Made by a program: the position numbers and the translations under genes. This document shows positions 18,388 through 30,825 of a stretch of 64,000 nt of DNA, one piece after another (the stretch's first letter is position 1; each line of letters begins with the position of its first letter). Source of the stretch: Shewanella sp. MBTL60-112-B2 (GTDB lineage Bacteria > Pseudomonadota > Gammaproteobacteria > Enterobacterales > Shewanellaceae); assembly GCF_019655055.1 (NCBI RefSeq), contig NZ_BPFA01000021.1, positions 19,002 to 83,001 on the forward strand, read 5' to 3'. The notes under the pieces were generated by a model. The model did not search any database. It was given only the letters and a program-made list of their open reading frames with translations, and had not been told where the DNA came from.

Positions 18388-18475
18388 TAGATTTCATAAA
18401 AGCTAATAATTATAAATAACGATAGCTTGACTGATTTTGATTTAGTTAAGCTCAAATCTGAAAGGTATACCCGCT

Positions 18476-19555
18476 ATGAAGCAGAAAATTTTATTTATCG
18501 ACCGTGATGGCACTCTTATCGAAGAACCGGTTACAGATAAGCAAGTCGATAGCTTAGCTAAGCTCGTGTTTGAGCCAAATGTTATCCCCGCACTATTAAA
18601 ACTGCAGAATGCGGGTTACAGACTGGTAATGGTTAGTAACCAAGATGGTCTTGGCACGCCTTCGTTCCCTAAAGATGATTTTGATGCGCCGCAAGATATG
18701 ATGATGCAGATCTTAAATAGCCAAGGTGTGTTATTTGATGACGTTTTGATCTGCCCTCACTTTAACGATGAGAACTGTAGCTGCCGTAAACCTAAGCTTG
18801 GCCTAGTCAAAGATTACCTGACTTCTGGCAAGATAGACTTTACTCAGTCAGCCGTGATTGGCGATCGCGAAACTGACCTTGGCCTTGCTGACTCTATGGG
18901 CATATTGGGGCTGCAATACCACCCAGAAACACTTAATTGGAATGCGATTGCCGCTAAATTACTAAACAAAAATCGCAGCGCGACAGTGACTCGCACCACC
19001 AAAGAAACTGACATCCGTGTCACGGTTGATTTAGACGCAAGCGATAAAGGTGCGATCAACACAGGCATAGGCTTCTTTGACCATATGCTTGAACAGATCT
19101 CTACCCACGGCAATTTCAAACTCGAGGTTCAAGTCGATGGCGACTTGGAGATTGACGATCACCACAGTGTAGAAGACACGGCGCTTGCAATCGGTGATGC
19201 GCTGCGTCAAGCCCTAGGTGATAAGCGCGGCATTGCACGCTTTGGTAATACATTTCAGCAGGCAATCCCTATGGATGAAGCCAGTGCTAGCTGCCTATTA
19301 GATATATCTGGTCGCCCTTTTATCAAGTTCGACGGCGAGTTTGACCGAGAGCTTGTTGGTCAGATGGCCACTGAAATGGTACCGCACTTCTTCCGTTCAT
19401 TTGCCGATGGCCTGCGCTGTACCCTACACATCAGTACTCAAGGTGATAATGATCACCACAAGGTCGAGAGCTTGTTTAAAGTCCTTGGTCGTACTCTTCG
19501 CCAAGCCGTTGCGATAGAAGGTGACGCGCTACCCTCAAGTAAAGGTGTGTTATGA
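18476..19555 (+). CDS. hisB: Bifunctional histidinol-phosphatase / imidazoleglycerol-phosphate dehydratase
   Basis: Two catalytic domains in one chain, as in enteric bacteria. The N-terminal HAD phosphatase (about 1-165) has [12 protein letters not shown] with the nucleophile Asp, a zinc-binding loop [15 protein letters not shown] and [11 protein letters not shown]. The C-terminal dehydratase (about 170-359) has [28 protein letters not shown] and [14 protein letters not shown] with the His/Glu manganese ligands. The length of 359 residues fits. The stop overlaps the hisH start as ATGA. Confidence 0.98.
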   Translation: MKQKILFIDRDGTLIEEPVTDKQVDSLAKLVFEPNVIPALLKLQNAGYRLVMVSNQDGLGTPSFPKDDFDAPQDMMMQILNSQGVLFDDVLICPHFNDENCSCRKPKLGLVKDYLTSGKIDFTQSAVIGDRETDLGLADSMGILGLQYHPETLNWNAIAAKLLNKNRSATVTRTTKETDIRVTVDLDASDKGAINTGIGFFDHMLEQISTHGNFKLEVQVDGDLEIDDHHSVEDTALAIGDALRQALGDKRGIARFGNTFQQAIPMDEASASCLLDISGRPFIKFDGEFDRELVGQMATEMVPHFFRSFADGLRCTLHISTQGDNDHHKVESLFKVLGRTLRQAVAIEGDALPSSKGVL

Positions 19556-20325
19556 CCCAACAAGATAAAACAGCCCTGAGCAGAGATTCAGCCCTGAGCG
19601 GAGATTCAGACTTGAGTGTTAGTTCTGGCTTGAGTAATGAGGATGCGATAATCGGTAATACCGTCATTATTGACACAGGTTGCGCCAACTTAAGCTCTGT
19701 ACGATACGCCTTTGAACGCTTAATGACTGATATTGAACGTGAGAGCCTATATGTCACCGATGACATCGAGATGATAAAAAACGCTGAGCGGGTAATTTTA
19801 CCCGGTGTCGGCACCGCCGCTGCGGCAATGAGTGCTTTACAGAGCAAAGGCTTAGTTCAACTTATTCCAACATTAACTCAACCCGTACTTGGTGTGTGTT
19901 TAGGTATGCAGATGCTAACTCGTGTCTCTAAAGAGCGCGGCAATCAGAGTGATGATTGCCCGTGCCTTGATATTATACCGACAGATATTAACCTGCTCGA
20001 CACCCAAGGATTACCCCTGCCGCATATGGGCTGGAATCAGCTAGTGCCAGGCTCACATCCTATCTTTGATGGGATCACAGCTGGCAGTTATGTGTATTTT
20101 GTTCACAGCTACCGAGCGCCAATCAGTGATTACACGATTGCGACAGCGCAGCACGGTGAAACCTTTAGCGCTGCAATCGCTAAAGATAACTTCATTGGCC
20201 TGCAGTTCCACCCTGAGAAAAGTGCTGAAGTCGGTGCAAGAATGCTTAAAAACTTCCTGATGATGGGTAAAGCAACATTGAGTCCAACAAATAACCAACT
20301 GGCGAATGGCCAGCAAGAGGCGTAG
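19552..20325 (+). CDS. hisH: Imidazole glycerol phosphate synthase, glutaminase subunit HisH, with repeat-bearing N-terminal extension
   Basis: Class I glutamine amidotransferase that supplies ammonia to HisF. The nucleophile Cys is in [10 protein letters not shown], and the His-Glu pair is in [10 protein letters not shown]. The normal fold starts at about residue 36 ([14 protein letters not shown]), so the predicted protein (257 residues) is about 35 residues longer than usual at the N-terminus, plus a short C-terminal tail. The extension is built of four six-residue repeats, xLSxxS-like, encoded by 18-base repeats. The ATG overlaps the hisB stop (ATGA), favouring translation from there; a TTG at 19630 is the only later candidate and lacks a ribosome binding site. 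Confidence 0.94.
   Translation: MTQQDKTALSRDSALSGDSDLSVSSGLSNEDAIIGNTVIIDTGCANLSSVRYAFERLMTDIERESLYVTDDIEMIKNAERVILPGVGTAAAAMSALQSKGLVQLIPTLTQPVLGVCLGMQMLTRVSKERGNQSDDCPCLDIIPTDINLLDTQGLPLPHMGWNQLVPGSHPIFDGITAGSYVYFVHSYRAPISDYTIATAQHGETFSAAIAKDNFIGLQFHPEKSAEVGARMLKNFLMMGKATLSPTNNQLANGQQEA
19573..19644 (+). repeat. Four tandem 18-base repeats inside hisH
   Basis: The units begin at 19573, 19591, 19609 and 19627. The first two differ at one base in 18; the third and fourth keep the CTTGAGT-like core (CCTGAGC in the first two) but have diverged. They encode [18 protein letters not shown] and GLSNED. A multiple of three in unit length keeps the hisH frame open. Confidence 0.9.
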
Positions 20326-20327
20326 TC

Positions 20328-21065
20328 ATGATTATTCCAGCAATCGATCTTATCGACGGTCAAGTTGTTCGCCTCTACCAAGGGGACTATCAGCAACAAA
20401 CGACTTTTAACCTTAGCCCTTTAGATCAGCTTAAGTCTTATCAGAAACAAGGTGCTAGCCTTCTGCATATCGTCGATCTCACCGGGGCGAAAGAACCTGA
20501 AAGGCGTCAGACCGCGCTCATTTCGGAGTTAGTCAATAACCTAGATACTCCGATCCAAGTCGGCGGCGGTATTCGCACCGAAGCTCAATTAAGCGATTTA
20601 CTAGAAATTGGTGTCAACCGAGTGGTTATCGGTTCATTGGCCGTGAAAGAGCCTGAGCTTGTAAAGAGCTGGTTTATCAAATATGGCAGTGACGCTATTT
20701 GCCTAGCATTAGACGTTAATATTAATGAACAAGGCGAAAAAATTGTCGCGGTATCTGGCTGGCAGTCTGGCGGTGGTAAGAGCTTAGAGTCGCTTGTGGA
20801 AGAATTTAAATCCGTTGGTCTAAAACACGCGCTAGTAACAGATATTAGTCGTGATGGCACACTCAAGGGCGCCAATACTGAACTCTATTGCGAAATAGCT
20901 AGCCTGTATCCAGAAGTACAATGGCAAGCATCGGGCGGCATTGCGACCTTAGATGATGTTAATGCGGTAAAACAAAGTGGTGCTACTGGCATCATCATAG
21001 GAAAGGCATTATTAATTAATCAGTTTACCGTTGAGGAGGCTATCGCATGTTGGCCAAACGCATAG
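20328..21065 (+). CDS. hisA: ProFAR isomerase HisA
   Basis: Beta/alpha-barrel isomerase that opens the aminoaldose of ProFAR to the ketose PRFAR. The first catalytic Asp is in [14 protein letters not shown] and the second in VTDISRDGT; phosphate-binding loops are VGGGIRT and ASGGIAT. The length of 245 residues is normal. It begins two bases after hisH and its end overlaps hisF by 19 bases. Confidence 0.98.
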   Translation: MIIPAIDLIDGQVVRLYQGDYQQQTTFNLSPLDQLKSYQKQGASLLHIVDLTGAKEPERRQTALISELVNNLDTPIQVGGGIRTEAQLSDLLEIGVNRVVIGSLAVKEPELVKSWFIKYGSDAICLALDVNINEQGEKIVAVSGWQSGGGKSLESLVEEFKSVGLKHALVTDISRDGTLKGANTELYCEIASLYPEVQWQASGGIATLDDVNAVKQSGATGIIIGKALLINQFTVEEAIACWPNA

Positions 21066-21820
21066 TTCCCTGCCTCGATGTCAAAGAAGGTAAAGTGGTT
21101 AAAGGGGTACAATTTCGAAACCACGAAATAGTCGGTGATATTGTTCCCCTCGCCCAGCGCTACGCTGAAGAAGGGGCCGATGAGCTAGTATTTTATGATA
21201 TCACTGCCAGTGCTCATGATAGAGTGATTGATAAGTCTTGGGTAAGCCGGGTTGCTGAGCGTATCGATATCCCTTTTTGCGTGGCCGGCGGCATTAGAAC
21301 CATCGAGCAGGCTCGTGAAAAGCTCGCCTTTGGCGCAGATAAGATATCCATCAATTCACCCGCGATTACCGATCCTAGTCTGATCGCACGCTTACAGGAT
21401 GAATTTGGCCGCCAGTGTATTGTCATCGGTATCGACTCCTATTATGACGCGACTAGTGATAGCTATATGGTTAAACAATTTACCGGTGACGAAGCTGCAA
21501 CCAAAGATACTCAATGGTTCACACAGGATTGGGTTGAAGAGGTACAGAAACAAGGCTGTGGCGAAATTGTGCTTAATGTGATGAACCAAGACGGTGTACG
21601 CCAAGGCTATGATATTAAGCAACTGTCGATGATACGTAGCATCTGTGATGTGCCCTTAATCGCGTCAGGCGGAGCGGGCACCATGGCACACTTTAAGGAT
21701 GTATTTAACCAGGCTAATGTCGACGCAGCCCTTGCAGCAAGCGTGTTTCATAAAGGGATTATCGATATCCAAGAGTTAAAGCAATATCTTAAAAATAACC
21801 AGGTTGCAGTACGCGTTTAA
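21047..21820 (+). CDS. hisF: Imidazole glycerol phosphate synthase, cyclase subunit HisF
   Basis: Barrel enzyme that joins ammonia from HisH to PRFAR, giving imidazole glycerol phosphate and AICAR. Catalytic Asp residues lie in [14 protein letters not shown] and IGIDSYYD; phosphate loops are VAGGIRT and ASGGAGT. The product is 257 residues, of usual size. The start overlaps the end of hisA by 19 bases in another frame, a strong sign of translational coupling. AICAR links this pathway to purine synthesis, whose purC gene lies just after the operon. Confidence 0.98.
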   Translation: MLAKRIVPCLDVKEGKVVKGVQFRNHEIVGDIVPLAQRYAEEGADELVFYDITASAHDRVIDKSWVSRVAERIDIPFCVAGGIRTIEQAREKLAFGADKISINSPAITDPSLIARLQDEFGRQCIVIGIDSYYDATSDSYMVKQFTGDEAATKDTQWFTQDWVEEVQKQGCGEIVLNVMNQDGVRQGYDIKQLSMIRSICDVPLIASGGAGTMAHFKDVFNQANVDAALAASVFHKGIIDIQELKQYLKNNQVAVRV

Positions 21821-21870
21821 GTAAATCAAATAGGTTTAATTAAACGAATTAATCAAATTAGGAACGTAAT

Positions 21871-22512
21871 ATGACTAAGATTGATCAATCACAGGCAGTA
21901 GACAACGAGCTTATTAGTTTATTGGACTGGGAAAAAACAGACGGGTTAATCCCTGCCGTAGTGCAAAATTTTCTTACGGGCAAAGTACTGATGCTCGGCT
22001 ACATGGATAAAGCTGCATTAGACAAGAGTTTATCGACTAAACAAGTGACTTTCTTTAGTCGTAGCAAGCAACGCTTATGGACCAAAGGAGAAACCTCTGG
22101 CAATACACTTGATCTAGTTGCTATCGATATGGACTGCGACAACGACAGCCTTTTAGTCCAAGTGATCCCCAATGGACCCACTTGCCATAAAGGTACCGAA
22201 AGCTGTTGGAAAGATGGTACAGCCCACAGTTTTATCGATAACCTGACAACACTCATCGCATCACGTAAGGGCCAAGATCCACAGTCGAGCTACACAGCTC
22301 ATCTGTTTGAAAGAGGCACCAAACGTATCGCCCAAAAAGTCGGCGAAGAAGGCTTAGAAACAGCCTTGGCCGCGGCAACTAATGACAAGCCAGAGCTGAT
22401 AGATGAAGCCTCGGATCTTATCTATCACCTGTTAGTGCTATTAGAAGATCAGGATTTAAGTATGCAAGATATCAACTTAAACCTGATGAAAAGACACAAT
22501 AAGGCTAAGTAG
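21871..22512 (+). CDS. hisI: Bifunctional phosphoribosyl-AMP cyclohydrolase / phosphoribosyl-ATP pyrophosphatase
   Basis: HisIE fusion catalysing steps two and three of histidine synthesis. The N-terminal cyclohydrolase (about 1-115) has [27 protein letters not shown] and the metal ligands of MDCDNDSLL and CHKGTESCW. The C-terminal pyrophosphatase (about 120-213) has a MazG-like helical fold with [13 protein letters not shown] and [19 protein letters not shown]. It is the last gene of the operon, 50 bases after hisF, and is followed by a terminator. Confidence 0.97.
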   Translation: MTKIDQSQAVDNELISLLDWEKTDGLIPAVVQNFLTGKVLMLGYMDKAALDKSLSTKQVTFFSRSKQRLWTKGETSGNTLDLVAIDMDCDNDSLLVQVIPNGPTCHKGTESCWKDGTAHSFIDNLTTLIASRKGQDPQSSYTAHLFERGTKRIAQKVGEEGLETALAAATNDKPELIDEASDLIYHLLVLLEDQDLSMQDINLNLMKRHNKAK

Positions 22513-22520
22513 CAAATATT

Positions 22521-22550
22521 AAGGGCGTAAGCTAAATTTACGTCCTTTTT
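22521..22550 (+). terminator. his operon terminator
   Basis: AAGGGCGTAA and TTTACGTCCTTTTT pair around a short loop with one G-T pair and a T run, nine bases after the hisIE stop. Confidence 0.8.
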
Positions 22551-22753
22551 CTTTAGCAAGAATAAATTCCGTTTCAGCTAGGCTTAACAGCATAATATTT
22601 CAATTGCCCTCAACTTGAGCCTGCTATTTTACACTATAGAAAACACTGTTTTTACAAAGAGTAAAACCCTCGTTACCCTAGTGTTGCAATCGTCATCTTC
22701 TGATACAATCTGCGCCACTAAAATTAAGCTTCTCAATAATAAAAGTGTGCCCT

Positions 22754-23857
22754 ATGAATCTTGCAGATAAAGTTTTAGTCGTAAATGACAACCTCCCAAT
22801 TCGTACCGACAAACCTGTTCACTCAGGTAAGGTCCGCAGTGTTTACTGGTTAACCGAAGAAGATAGCGCTCGGCTAATTAAAGATAAAGGTTACGATGTA
22901 CCAGCCGATGCACCGCTTGCCATTATGGTGATCAGTGACCGTATTTCAGCTTTTGATTGCGTATGGCAAGGTGAAAATGGTTTAAATGGCGTTCCTGGTA
23001 AAGGTACGGCGCTTAATGCCATCTCAAATCACTGGTTTAAACTTTTCAAAGACAAGGGGCTTGCCGATAGTCATATCCTTGATATCCCGCACCCACTCGT
23101 ATGGATCGTACAAAAAGCCCGTCCTGTGATGATTGAAGCGATTGCTCGTCAATATATTACTGGTTCTATGTGGCGTTCATACACCAAAGGTGAGCGTGAA
23201 TTCTGTGGTATCACTATCCCTGAAAGCCTAGAAAAAGATCAAAAGCTACCTGAGCTACTTATCACTCCTTCTACTAAAGGTGTGCTAACGGGTCTTGAAG
23301 GCGTGCCAGAAGCTGATGACGTTAATGTTTCACGTAGCGACATTGAGCGCCACGTTAAAGGCTTTAACTTCAGTAATGAGTCAGATATCGATCTTTACGA
23401 GAAATTGCTTAAAGAAGGCTTTGACGTGATTAGCGACGCATTGGCTGAGCACGATCAAATCTTTGTCGATACTAAATTTGAATTTGGCTACGTCAATGAT
23501 GCTGCAGGCAACGAAAAGCTCATCTATATGGATGAAGTGGGTACACCTGATAGCTCTCGCATTTGGGATGGTTCATCGCACCGTGATGGCAAGATCATCG
23601 AGCAATCTAAAGAAGGCTTTAGACAATGGCTGCTTAACCATTTCCCAGATCCAGATATCTTGTTAAACAAGAACCGCATGCAAGAGCGTTTCGCACTAGC
23701 AACGGATAACAAGCTACCAGAATCTGTGATGATGGATATCTCGAATACATATGTGGGTATTGCTGAAAAGATCATCGGACAAAAGCTGCAGATAAGTGAT
23801 AACCCTAAGCAGGAAATCATCGATATCTTACGCGACGAGTACCAACTTATCGTTTAG
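22754..23857 (+). CDS. purC: SAICAR synthetase, long form
   Basis: Joins aspartate to CAIR in purine synthesis, with ATP. Conserved parts are [11 protein letters not shown] at the N-terminus, [39 protein letters not shown] and [16 protein letters not shown]. At 367 residues it belongs to the long class found in Shewanella and Vibrio rather than the 237-residue enteric type. I chose the ATG at 22754; a GTG nine bases earlier is in frame. A TACAAT box at 22704-22709 may be the -10 element, with no good -35. A terminator follows. Confidence 0.95.
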   Translation: MNLADKVLVVNDNLPIRTDKPVHSGKVRSVYWLTEEDSARLIKDKGYDVPADAPLAIMVISDRISAFDCVWQGENGLNGVPGKGTALNAISNHWFKLFKDKGLADSHILDIPHPLVWIVQKARPVMIEAIARQYITGSMWRSYTKGEREFCGITIPESLEKDQKLPELLITPSTKGVLTGLEGVPEADDVNVSRSDIERHVKGFNFSNESDIDLYEKLLKEGFDVISDALAEHDQIFVDTKFEFGYVNDAAGNEKLIYMDEVGTPDSSRIWDGSSHRDGKIIEQSKEGFRQWLLNHFPDPDILLNKNRMQERFALATDNKLPESVMMDISNTYVGIAEKIIGQKLQISDNPKQEIIDILRDEYQLIV

Positions 23858-23878
23858 TCGATGACAAAATAGCGTAAT

Positions 23879-23911
23879 AAAAAAGCCGCAATTTGAGTTG
23901 CGGCTTTTTTG
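23879..23911 (+). terminator. purC terminator
   Basis: AAAAAAGCCGCAA, a six-base loop and TTGCGGCTTTTTT form a strong stem and T run 22 bases after the purC stop. Confidence 0.92.
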
Positions 23912-23992
23912 TGAATCAATATATGCGTACTGAGACAGATAACACATAACTACAGATAAGTTCTTTTCGGCTGTAATACTATATTTAAAAGG

Positions 23993-24931
23993 CTAGTTAT
24001 AAATGGAAGCTTCACCTTCAGGACGAGTTTTCAGCACCTTTAAGAACCACATATACTGTTCAGGATAAGCTAAGATCACCTGCTCTACCGCCTTATTCAA
24101 GGCAATGGCTTCATTTTCTTTACCCTGCATGGTTTCAGGCGAGATAGCAGGCATGACAGTTAAGTCAAAATGACGCTTAACTTTATCATAGCCAATCTTG
24201 ACTGGCATAACTTGAGCATTGCCGGCCTGAGCTAAACGACCAACAACTGGTAATGTGGCTTTAGTAGTACCAAGGAACGGCGCAAATACACTCTTATCTC
24301 GCCCTAAATCTTCATCGGGTAGATAAAAGAAACTGTTATCTTGTTTTAACTCACTAAGCAGTGCACGAATACCGGCTTCTCGCATATAGATATTGCCGCC
24401 TTGGGAGCTGCGCATACGGTTATTAAACCAGTTAAACAGATCATTCTTATGAGCTTTTGCCATCGAGACCATCGGCAAATCTAGGTTAAGCCTTAAGCCT
24501 GCGTATTCAATTCCCCATACATGCGGCATAATGAAAATGACAGGCTGACCCGCAGCTCTTACTTGCTCAACATGCTCAAAACCATGCAGCTTCACTCGAC
24601 GTCTCATATGAGCACGCGACTTCAGCATCAATTCTGATTGTGCCAGCAAGATCATTACAAAGTTTTCGACGTTATCTTTCACTAACGCTTCAATCTCATC
24701 AGCTGTTTTTTCAGGGAAACAAGTCGTCAAATTAGCCCTAGCAACCTTAATCGGCTTCTTAGCAATTTTCATCACTAATTTAGCTAAGGTACGAGCGATT
24801 GGATCCCTTAACCAAGCAGGCATAAGACCAAATACCACCAGCACTAGAATGGCGCCCCAGGTTAACCAATATCTTGGGTGCAACAAACTAAGCTTAAAAC
24901 GTCGGTCAAAATACTTCGGCTTTCTAGACAA
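23993..24931 (-). CDS. lpxM: Lipid A late acyltransferase, LpxM type
   Basis: Inner-membrane enzyme that adds a secondary acyl chain to the Kdo2-lipid A precursor from acyl-ACP. The start region RRFKLSLLHPRYWLTWG and one N-terminal membrane segment are typical of LpxM/MsbB, and the family HX4D/E catalytic motif is IMPHVWGIEYAG, here with Glu. FFYLPDEDLGRDKSVFAPFLG and the C-terminal YMWFLKVLKTRPEGE match LpxM better than LpxL. The 312-residue length is normal. The start is TTG with GAGG ten bases upstream. Acyl chain specificity cannot be read from sequence. Confidence 0.9.
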   Translation of the reverse strand: MSRKPKYFDRRFKLSLLHPRYWLTWGAILVLVVFGLMPAWLRDPIARTLAKLVMKIAKKPIKVARANLTTCFPEKTADEIEALVKDNVENFVMILLAQSELMLKSRAHMRRRVKLHGFEHVEQVRAAGQPVIFIMPHVWGIEYAGLRLNLDLPMVSMAKAHKNDLFNWFNNRMRSSQGGNIYMREAGIRALLSELKQDNSFFYLPDEDLGRDKSVFAPFLGTTKATLPVVGRLAQAGNAQVMPVKIGYDKVKRHFDLTVMPAISPETMQGKENEAIALNKAVEQVILAYPEQYMWFLKVLKTRPEGEASIYN

Positions 24932-24962
24932 GGATAAAAACCTCTACAGCAAATGGAAACAG

Positions 24963-24988
24963 AAAAAGCCACTCAATTGAGTGGCCTC
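24963..24988 (-). terminator. ihfA terminator
   Basis: On the minus strand GCCACTCAATTGAGTGGC is a perfect palindrome followed by TTTTTC, 22 bases after the ihfA stop. Confidence 0.88.
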
Positions 24989-25009
24989 TTCATTACAGTG
25001 CTAAAGCAA

Positions 25010-25306
25010 TTATTTCTTTGCGTTAGCCTCTTCGACGCGACTTTTAAGTTTCTGTCCTGGACGGAAAGTTACTACGCGGCGTGCCGAAATTGGGATATCT
25101 TCTCCCGTTTTTGGGTTCCTTCCCGGTCTTTGATTCTTGTCCCTCAGGTCAAAGTTGCCAAAGCCAGACAGCTTGACCTGCTCACCACTTTCAAGAGCTT
25201 GACGAATTTCTTCGAAAAACGTCTCTACCATCTCTTTCGCTACTCTCTTGTTGATACCTAGCGTTTCAAAAAGATGTTCTGCCATTTCGGCTTTGGTAAG
25301 TGCCAT
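25010..25306 (-). CDS. ihfA: Integration host factor subunit alpha
   Basis: DNA-bending nucleoid protein that works as a heterodimer with IhfB. The HU/IHF fold starts [17 protein letters not shown], and the DNA-intercalating arm [22 protein letters not shown] carries the conserved Pro. The 98-residue length is standard. It begins four bases after pheT in the typical pheS-pheT-ihfA order, so much of its expression probably comes from the phenylalanyl-tRNA synthetase transcript. Confidence 0.98.
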
Positions 25307-25310
25307 ACTT

Positions 25311-27698
25311 TTAGTCCCTCAACGATGCGTTGAACTCGTCTTTCAGAGCAGAAACCACGACGTCTACCATCTCTGCGATTTCTTTCTCTTCCAATGTACG
25401 AGCGTTGTCTTGTAATAAGAGTGCTATTGCAAGGCTCTTTTTGCCTTCCTCTACACCTTTACCTCGGTATACATCGAACAAGTTTATGCCAACCAACTGA
25501 TTTTCGCCAACTTTTCTTATCAATTTTACAACATCATTCGCTGCAACAGCGTCATCAACTACGATGGCGATATCACGGCGGTTAGCTGGAAACTTAGATA
25601 CAGTCTGGGCTAGCGGCAAATTAGCGTGCAATAAAGCATCTAATTCTAGCTCGAAAATAATTGTTTTTCCGTTTAGGCCAAATGGCTTCTCTAGGCTCGG
25701 ATGAACCGTACCTATGATACCAATTACGCGATCATCTCTTAAGATTTCAGCACATTGCCCCGGATGAAGCGCTGGATGACTTGCCGCTCTGAAGCTAAAT
25801 TCAGCATCAGCAACAGTCAAACCAATGACAGCTTCTAAATCACCTTTTAGGTCGAAGAAGTCAACGGTTTTTGACTCCATTGTCCAATGTTCGTCATTTT
25901 GGTTACCAGCAATAACAGCAGCAAGCATTGGTTGCTGTGACACGCCAGATTCTGCTGACTCATTTGGCACAAAGCGCAAACCAGTCTCAAACAATCTTAC
26001 GCGGTTCTGCTGACGACTCTGGTTATAACCAACTGCAGTTAAAAGACCGGTAAACATAGACAGACGCATAGCAGACATTTCAACCGAAATTGGGTTCGGA
26101 AGAATCATCGCCTCTGCACCTGGATGCACTAGCTCTTGTTGCTTAGGATCAACAAAGCTATAAGTCACCGCTTCTTGGAAGCCACGAGCCACTAACATAC
26201 TGCGAACACGCTTAATGTTAATGTTAGACTCTTTATGGTCTGACATGCTTAGCTGAGCAACAGGCGCGATATTTGGAATATTGTTGTAACCGTAAATACG
26301 GGCAACTTCTTCAATTAAGTCTTCTTCTATCGCCATATCGAAACGGTAAGTTGCCGTGGTTACATTCCACAAGCCTTCACTCACTTCAACGATAAAGCCT
26401 AAGCGCTCTAGAATCTCTTTAACTTCAGCATCGTCAATATGATGACCCAAAGTCTTATCTAGCTTGCTACGGCGCAATACAATCTGTACTGGCTTAGGTA
26501 GATTCTCTTCAGACTTAGTTTCAACAACTGGGCCCGCTTCACCACCACAAATATCTAGAACCAAACGACTTGCGCGGTCCATGACTTTTTGTTGAAGCTC
26601 TGGGTCTACGCCACGTTCAAAACGGTGCGATGCATCAGTATGCAGACCAATCTTGCGCGCCTTACCTAGGATAGCTAAAGGTGCAAAATAAGCACACTCA
26701 AGTACGATATCTGTGGTTTCAGTCGTTACGCCACTATGCTCACCACCAAATACACCCGCAAGTGCTAATGGCTTAACTTGGTCAGCAATAATCAGCATGC
26801 CTGCAGGGATAGTGATTTCGTTACCATCAAGCAGAGTCAGTTTCTCTTCGCCGTTAGGCTTACGAACCACAATACCGCCGTCTAACTTAGCTAAGTCAAA
26901 CGCGTGCATTGGTTGACCAAACTCAATCAACACGAAGTTTGTGATATCAACGATTGGGTCGATAGAGCGGATACCGCTACGACGCAATTTTTCTTGCATC
27001 CATAGTGGTGTGTCAGCTTTAACGTTAACGTTTTTGATAACACGGCCCAAGTAACGACCACATTCTTGAGGCTCTTGAATGTCAACAGTAACTGCATCAG
27101 CAACTGTCGCTTCAACCGCATCCCAAGTCGGTTCTGTAACCGATTGACGATTTAAAACGCCAACTTCACGAGCAAGACCAGCCATACCTAAACAGTCTGC
27201 GCGGTTAGCCGTTAAGTCTACATCAATGACAGCATCGTTTAGATCTAAGTATTCACGTACGTCTTGGCCAACAGGTGCATCTAGTGGCAATTCAATGATG
27301 CCATCGCTTTCGATATCAACGCCAAGCTCGCCAAACGAGCACAACATACCAAATGATGGTTGCCCACGTAGCTTAGCTTTTTTGATTTTGAAATCGCCAG
27401 GTAGCACAGCGCCAACCATAGCAACTGCAACTTTAAGACCTAAACGGCAGTTTGATGCACCGCACACGATGTCGATTAGCTCTTCGCCACCAACATTGAT
27501 TTTAGTTACACGTAGTTTGTCAGCATCTGGGTGCTGACCGCACTCAACCACTTCACCAACAACAACGCCGCTAAAATCTGCCGCTACAGGCTCAATGCCG
27601 TCCACTTCAAGACCGGCCATGGTAATTTGGTGTGATAATTCTTCGCGGTTAACACTTGGGTTAACCCACTCACGAAGCCAAGATTCGCTAAATTTCAT
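25311..27698 (-). CDS. pheT: Phenylalanyl-tRNA synthetase beta subunit
   Basis: Large subunit of the (alpha-beta)2 enzyme; it holds the tRNA-binding and editing modules. Visible domains in order are the EMAP/OB-like tRNA-binding domain (about 40-150, [23 protein letters not shown]), B1/B3-B4 editing domain (about 210-400), B5 (about 400-475), a catalytic-like core (480-690) and the C-terminal ferredoxin-fold anticodon-binding domain (about 700-795, [15 protein letters not shown]). The 795-residue length is normal. It lies 16 bases after pheS. Confidence 0.98.
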
Positions 27699-27714
27699 GC
27701 TATTACAGCTCCGT

Positions 27715-28792
<1,078 letters not shown>

Positions 28793-29143
28793 ACAGGGAC
28801 GTTTGACTAGGGATAATTCACTTTTTTACCTGCTAACTGCCTATTTTGCTTAGTCCTTATACAAGGGTTAGCTAAATAAAGCTTGCTCAGCATCTCGGTT
28901 AACGATTTTGAATCTATTCTAAAGGATACACCCCATATTAAGGCCGCGGTTTTAATAAGCCATTTTGTTAAAAATATTTTCACAAACAATAGTTACCCAT
29001 CAGATATCTCGTTTTTCAATAACTTATCTCTCGCTTTAGTTAGAAACCTTTCTTGCTCTTAAGCGCTTTCAAAAAAATTACTAAGGAAACTGTAAATCCT
29101 TCCGATAAATCAGTAAGTAGTGATTATAATAAAAGAGAATATG
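28793..29143. other. Spacer between divergent pheS and a chemoreceptor gene
   Basis: No credible coding region or RNA is seen in this AT-rich stretch. It should contain promoters for the pheST leader on the minus strand and the chemoreceptor on the plus strand. A minus-strand frame at 28807-28989 has no ribosome binding site or recognisable features. Confidence 0.45.
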
Positions 29144-30640
29144 ATGAAAGAAGTTAAATTCCGCTGGGTTGATAAATACCTTATCCATATGACACTTAAA
29201 ACAAAGTTTGCATTATTAGCGATAATCCCCATCTTCACCCTCTTAGGTTTATCGGCTCTGCTAAACAACCAGTACAAGCAAAATCTACTCGATAGCCAAG
29301 TCACTCAAACCAAAAAGTTCAACCAAACACTCAACCAAGCACTTGATGTTGCTTATCAACATATTTCGCCAGAAAACAAGAAGGCATTTCTAACGGCAAT
29401 AAAAGGCGATCTGTCTGTCTATGAGCAGCAAAATGCTAGCCAGCAAATAACGGCTATGGCAGCTAATGGCGGCGAAACGACTATCAAGGGGGATATGATA
29501 GAAAGCGTCAGCTCTATTGGCTCGCAAGGCATCATTACCGTGTTTACCACAGAGCAAGACGCTGGCAGTCATAACGAATATGCAGCTTTTCTTGCTATCG
29601 GACTATTGATCTTGATTATCTTAATCGTCAGTTACTATATTTCGAGTTTTGTTGGCGGCGCACTTTACACCAATGTCATGGCACTAAAGAGAGCCGCAGA
29701 GGGGGACTTAACTGGTCGACTTAACTTTTTTGAAGTAAAAGATGAATTCAGTATTCTTGCCATTAGTATAGATACCCTAGTTGAGCGCCAACATAAACTT
29801 GTTAGTGAAATAACCAGTGCTAGTCTACAAATTCGCAATGTGGTTCAGTCCTTTAGAAATACGGCAGAAGAAGGCCAATCTTTAGCTATGGATCAGCGTC
29901 AGCATATCGATTCATTAGCCACTGCGATGGAACAAATGACAGCTGCGGTTTCTGAAGTGGCGCGCAATGCAGAGTTGTCTTCCGCTGAAACTCAGGAAGC
30001 TAATGCTCAAGTTGATGCAGGCTCTCGCGATATCGCCATTACAGTTGAAGCAATTGGCGGCTTATCGATAGAAATTGGTGACGCCTCTGAAGCGGTGAAC
30101 AGGCTCAATGAAAATGCTGCAAAAATTGATGAAGTCGTCACCACGATTAATGCGATTTCTGAACAGACTAACCTATTAGCATTGAATGCAGCGATTGAGG
30201 CAGCACGAGCGGGTGAACAAGGTCGAGGATTTGCCGTAGTTGCTGATGAGGTTAGAACCCTTGCCGGACGAACTCAAGCTGCTACAGTTGAGATCAAAAC
30301 CATGATTGAAGCACTACAATCAGGGGCGCGTAATCTTAAACAAGTTATGCATCGCACCGTAGAGAAAGCTGAAGAAGGTAAGAAGCATGTGCTAGATACG
30401 GGTAAAGACTTAGAAGGCATTGCTCATCATAGTGCGAAAGTCTTCGAGATGAGCGAGCTAATAGCAACATCAGCCGAAGAACAGTCCTCTGTCGCGAACG
30501 AGATAGCCACTAACCTTATGGACATCCGTAATCAATCCCATGATGTGGAGCAATCTGCAAATCAATCGGTAACGGGCTGTGATGAACTTCATGCAACTGC
30601 CGAACAGTTGGATAAATTGCTTATTGGTTTAAAGGTCTAA
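29144..30640 (+). CDS. Methyl-accepting chemotaxis protein
   Basis: Transmembrane chemoreceptor that signals through CheW and CheA. One membrane segment is near residues 20-40 ([19 protein letters not shown]) and a second near 145-170; the periplasmic part between them is only about 100 residues and no sensing domain is recognised. A HAMP segment ([23 protein letters not shown]) follows, then the cytoplasmic coiled coil with the highly conserved hairpin tip [37 protein letters not shown]. Two adjacent ATGs exist; I chose the second for spacing to AAAGAG. The product is 498 residues with no pentapeptide CheR-binding tail. Confidence 0.95.
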   Translation: MKEVKFRWVDKYLIHMTLKTKFALLAIIPIFTLLGLSALLNNQYKQNLLDSQVTQTKKFNQTLNQALDVAYQHISPENKKAFLTAIKGDLSVYEQQNASQQITAMAANGGETTIKGDMIESVSSIGSQGIITVFTTEQDAGSHNEYAAFLAIGLLILIILIVSYYISSFVGGALYTNVMALKRAAEGDLTGRLNFFEVKDEFSILAISIDTLVERQHKLVSEITSASLQIRNVVQSFRNTAEEGQSLAMDQRQHIDSLATAMEQMTAAVSEVARNAELSSAETQEANAQVDAGSRDIAITVEAIGGLSIEIGDASEAVNRLNENAAKIDEVVTTINAISEQTNLLALNAAIEAARAGEQGRGFAVVADEVRTLAGRTQAATVEIKTMIEALQSGARNLKQVMHRTVEKAEEGKKHVLDTGKDLEGIAHHSAKVFEMSELIATSAEEQSSVANEIATNLMDIRNQSHDVEQSANQSVTGCDELHATAEQLDKLLIGLKV

Positions 30641-30650
30641 TACCAATATC

Positions 30651-30678
30651 AAAAAAGCAGCTATTTGGCTGCTTTTTT
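30651..30678 (+). terminator. Terminator after the chemoreceptor gene
   Basis: AAAAAAGCAGC, a short loop and GCTGCTTTTTT form a symmetrical stem with a T run ten bases after the stop. Confidence 0.9.
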
Positions 30679-30825
30679 GATTCTAAAGAAATTTCACTCA
30701 CTAAAGCCCGTGTTTGTTTTACAAAAAAACAACAAGACTTATATAATTAGCTCAACAAGCCCCATTTCTTATTTAGTACGGATGCCAATGGAGGGGGAAT
30801 TCATTATTTGAGTAGATAATTATAC

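Noticed and set aside
20053..20399. Overlapping minus-strand frames within hisH and hisA
   Set aside because: They are antisense shadows of conserved coding regions.
28807..28989. Minus-strand frame of 60 codons upstream of pheS
   Set aside because: No ribosome binding site, no family resemblance, and it lies where promoters are expected.
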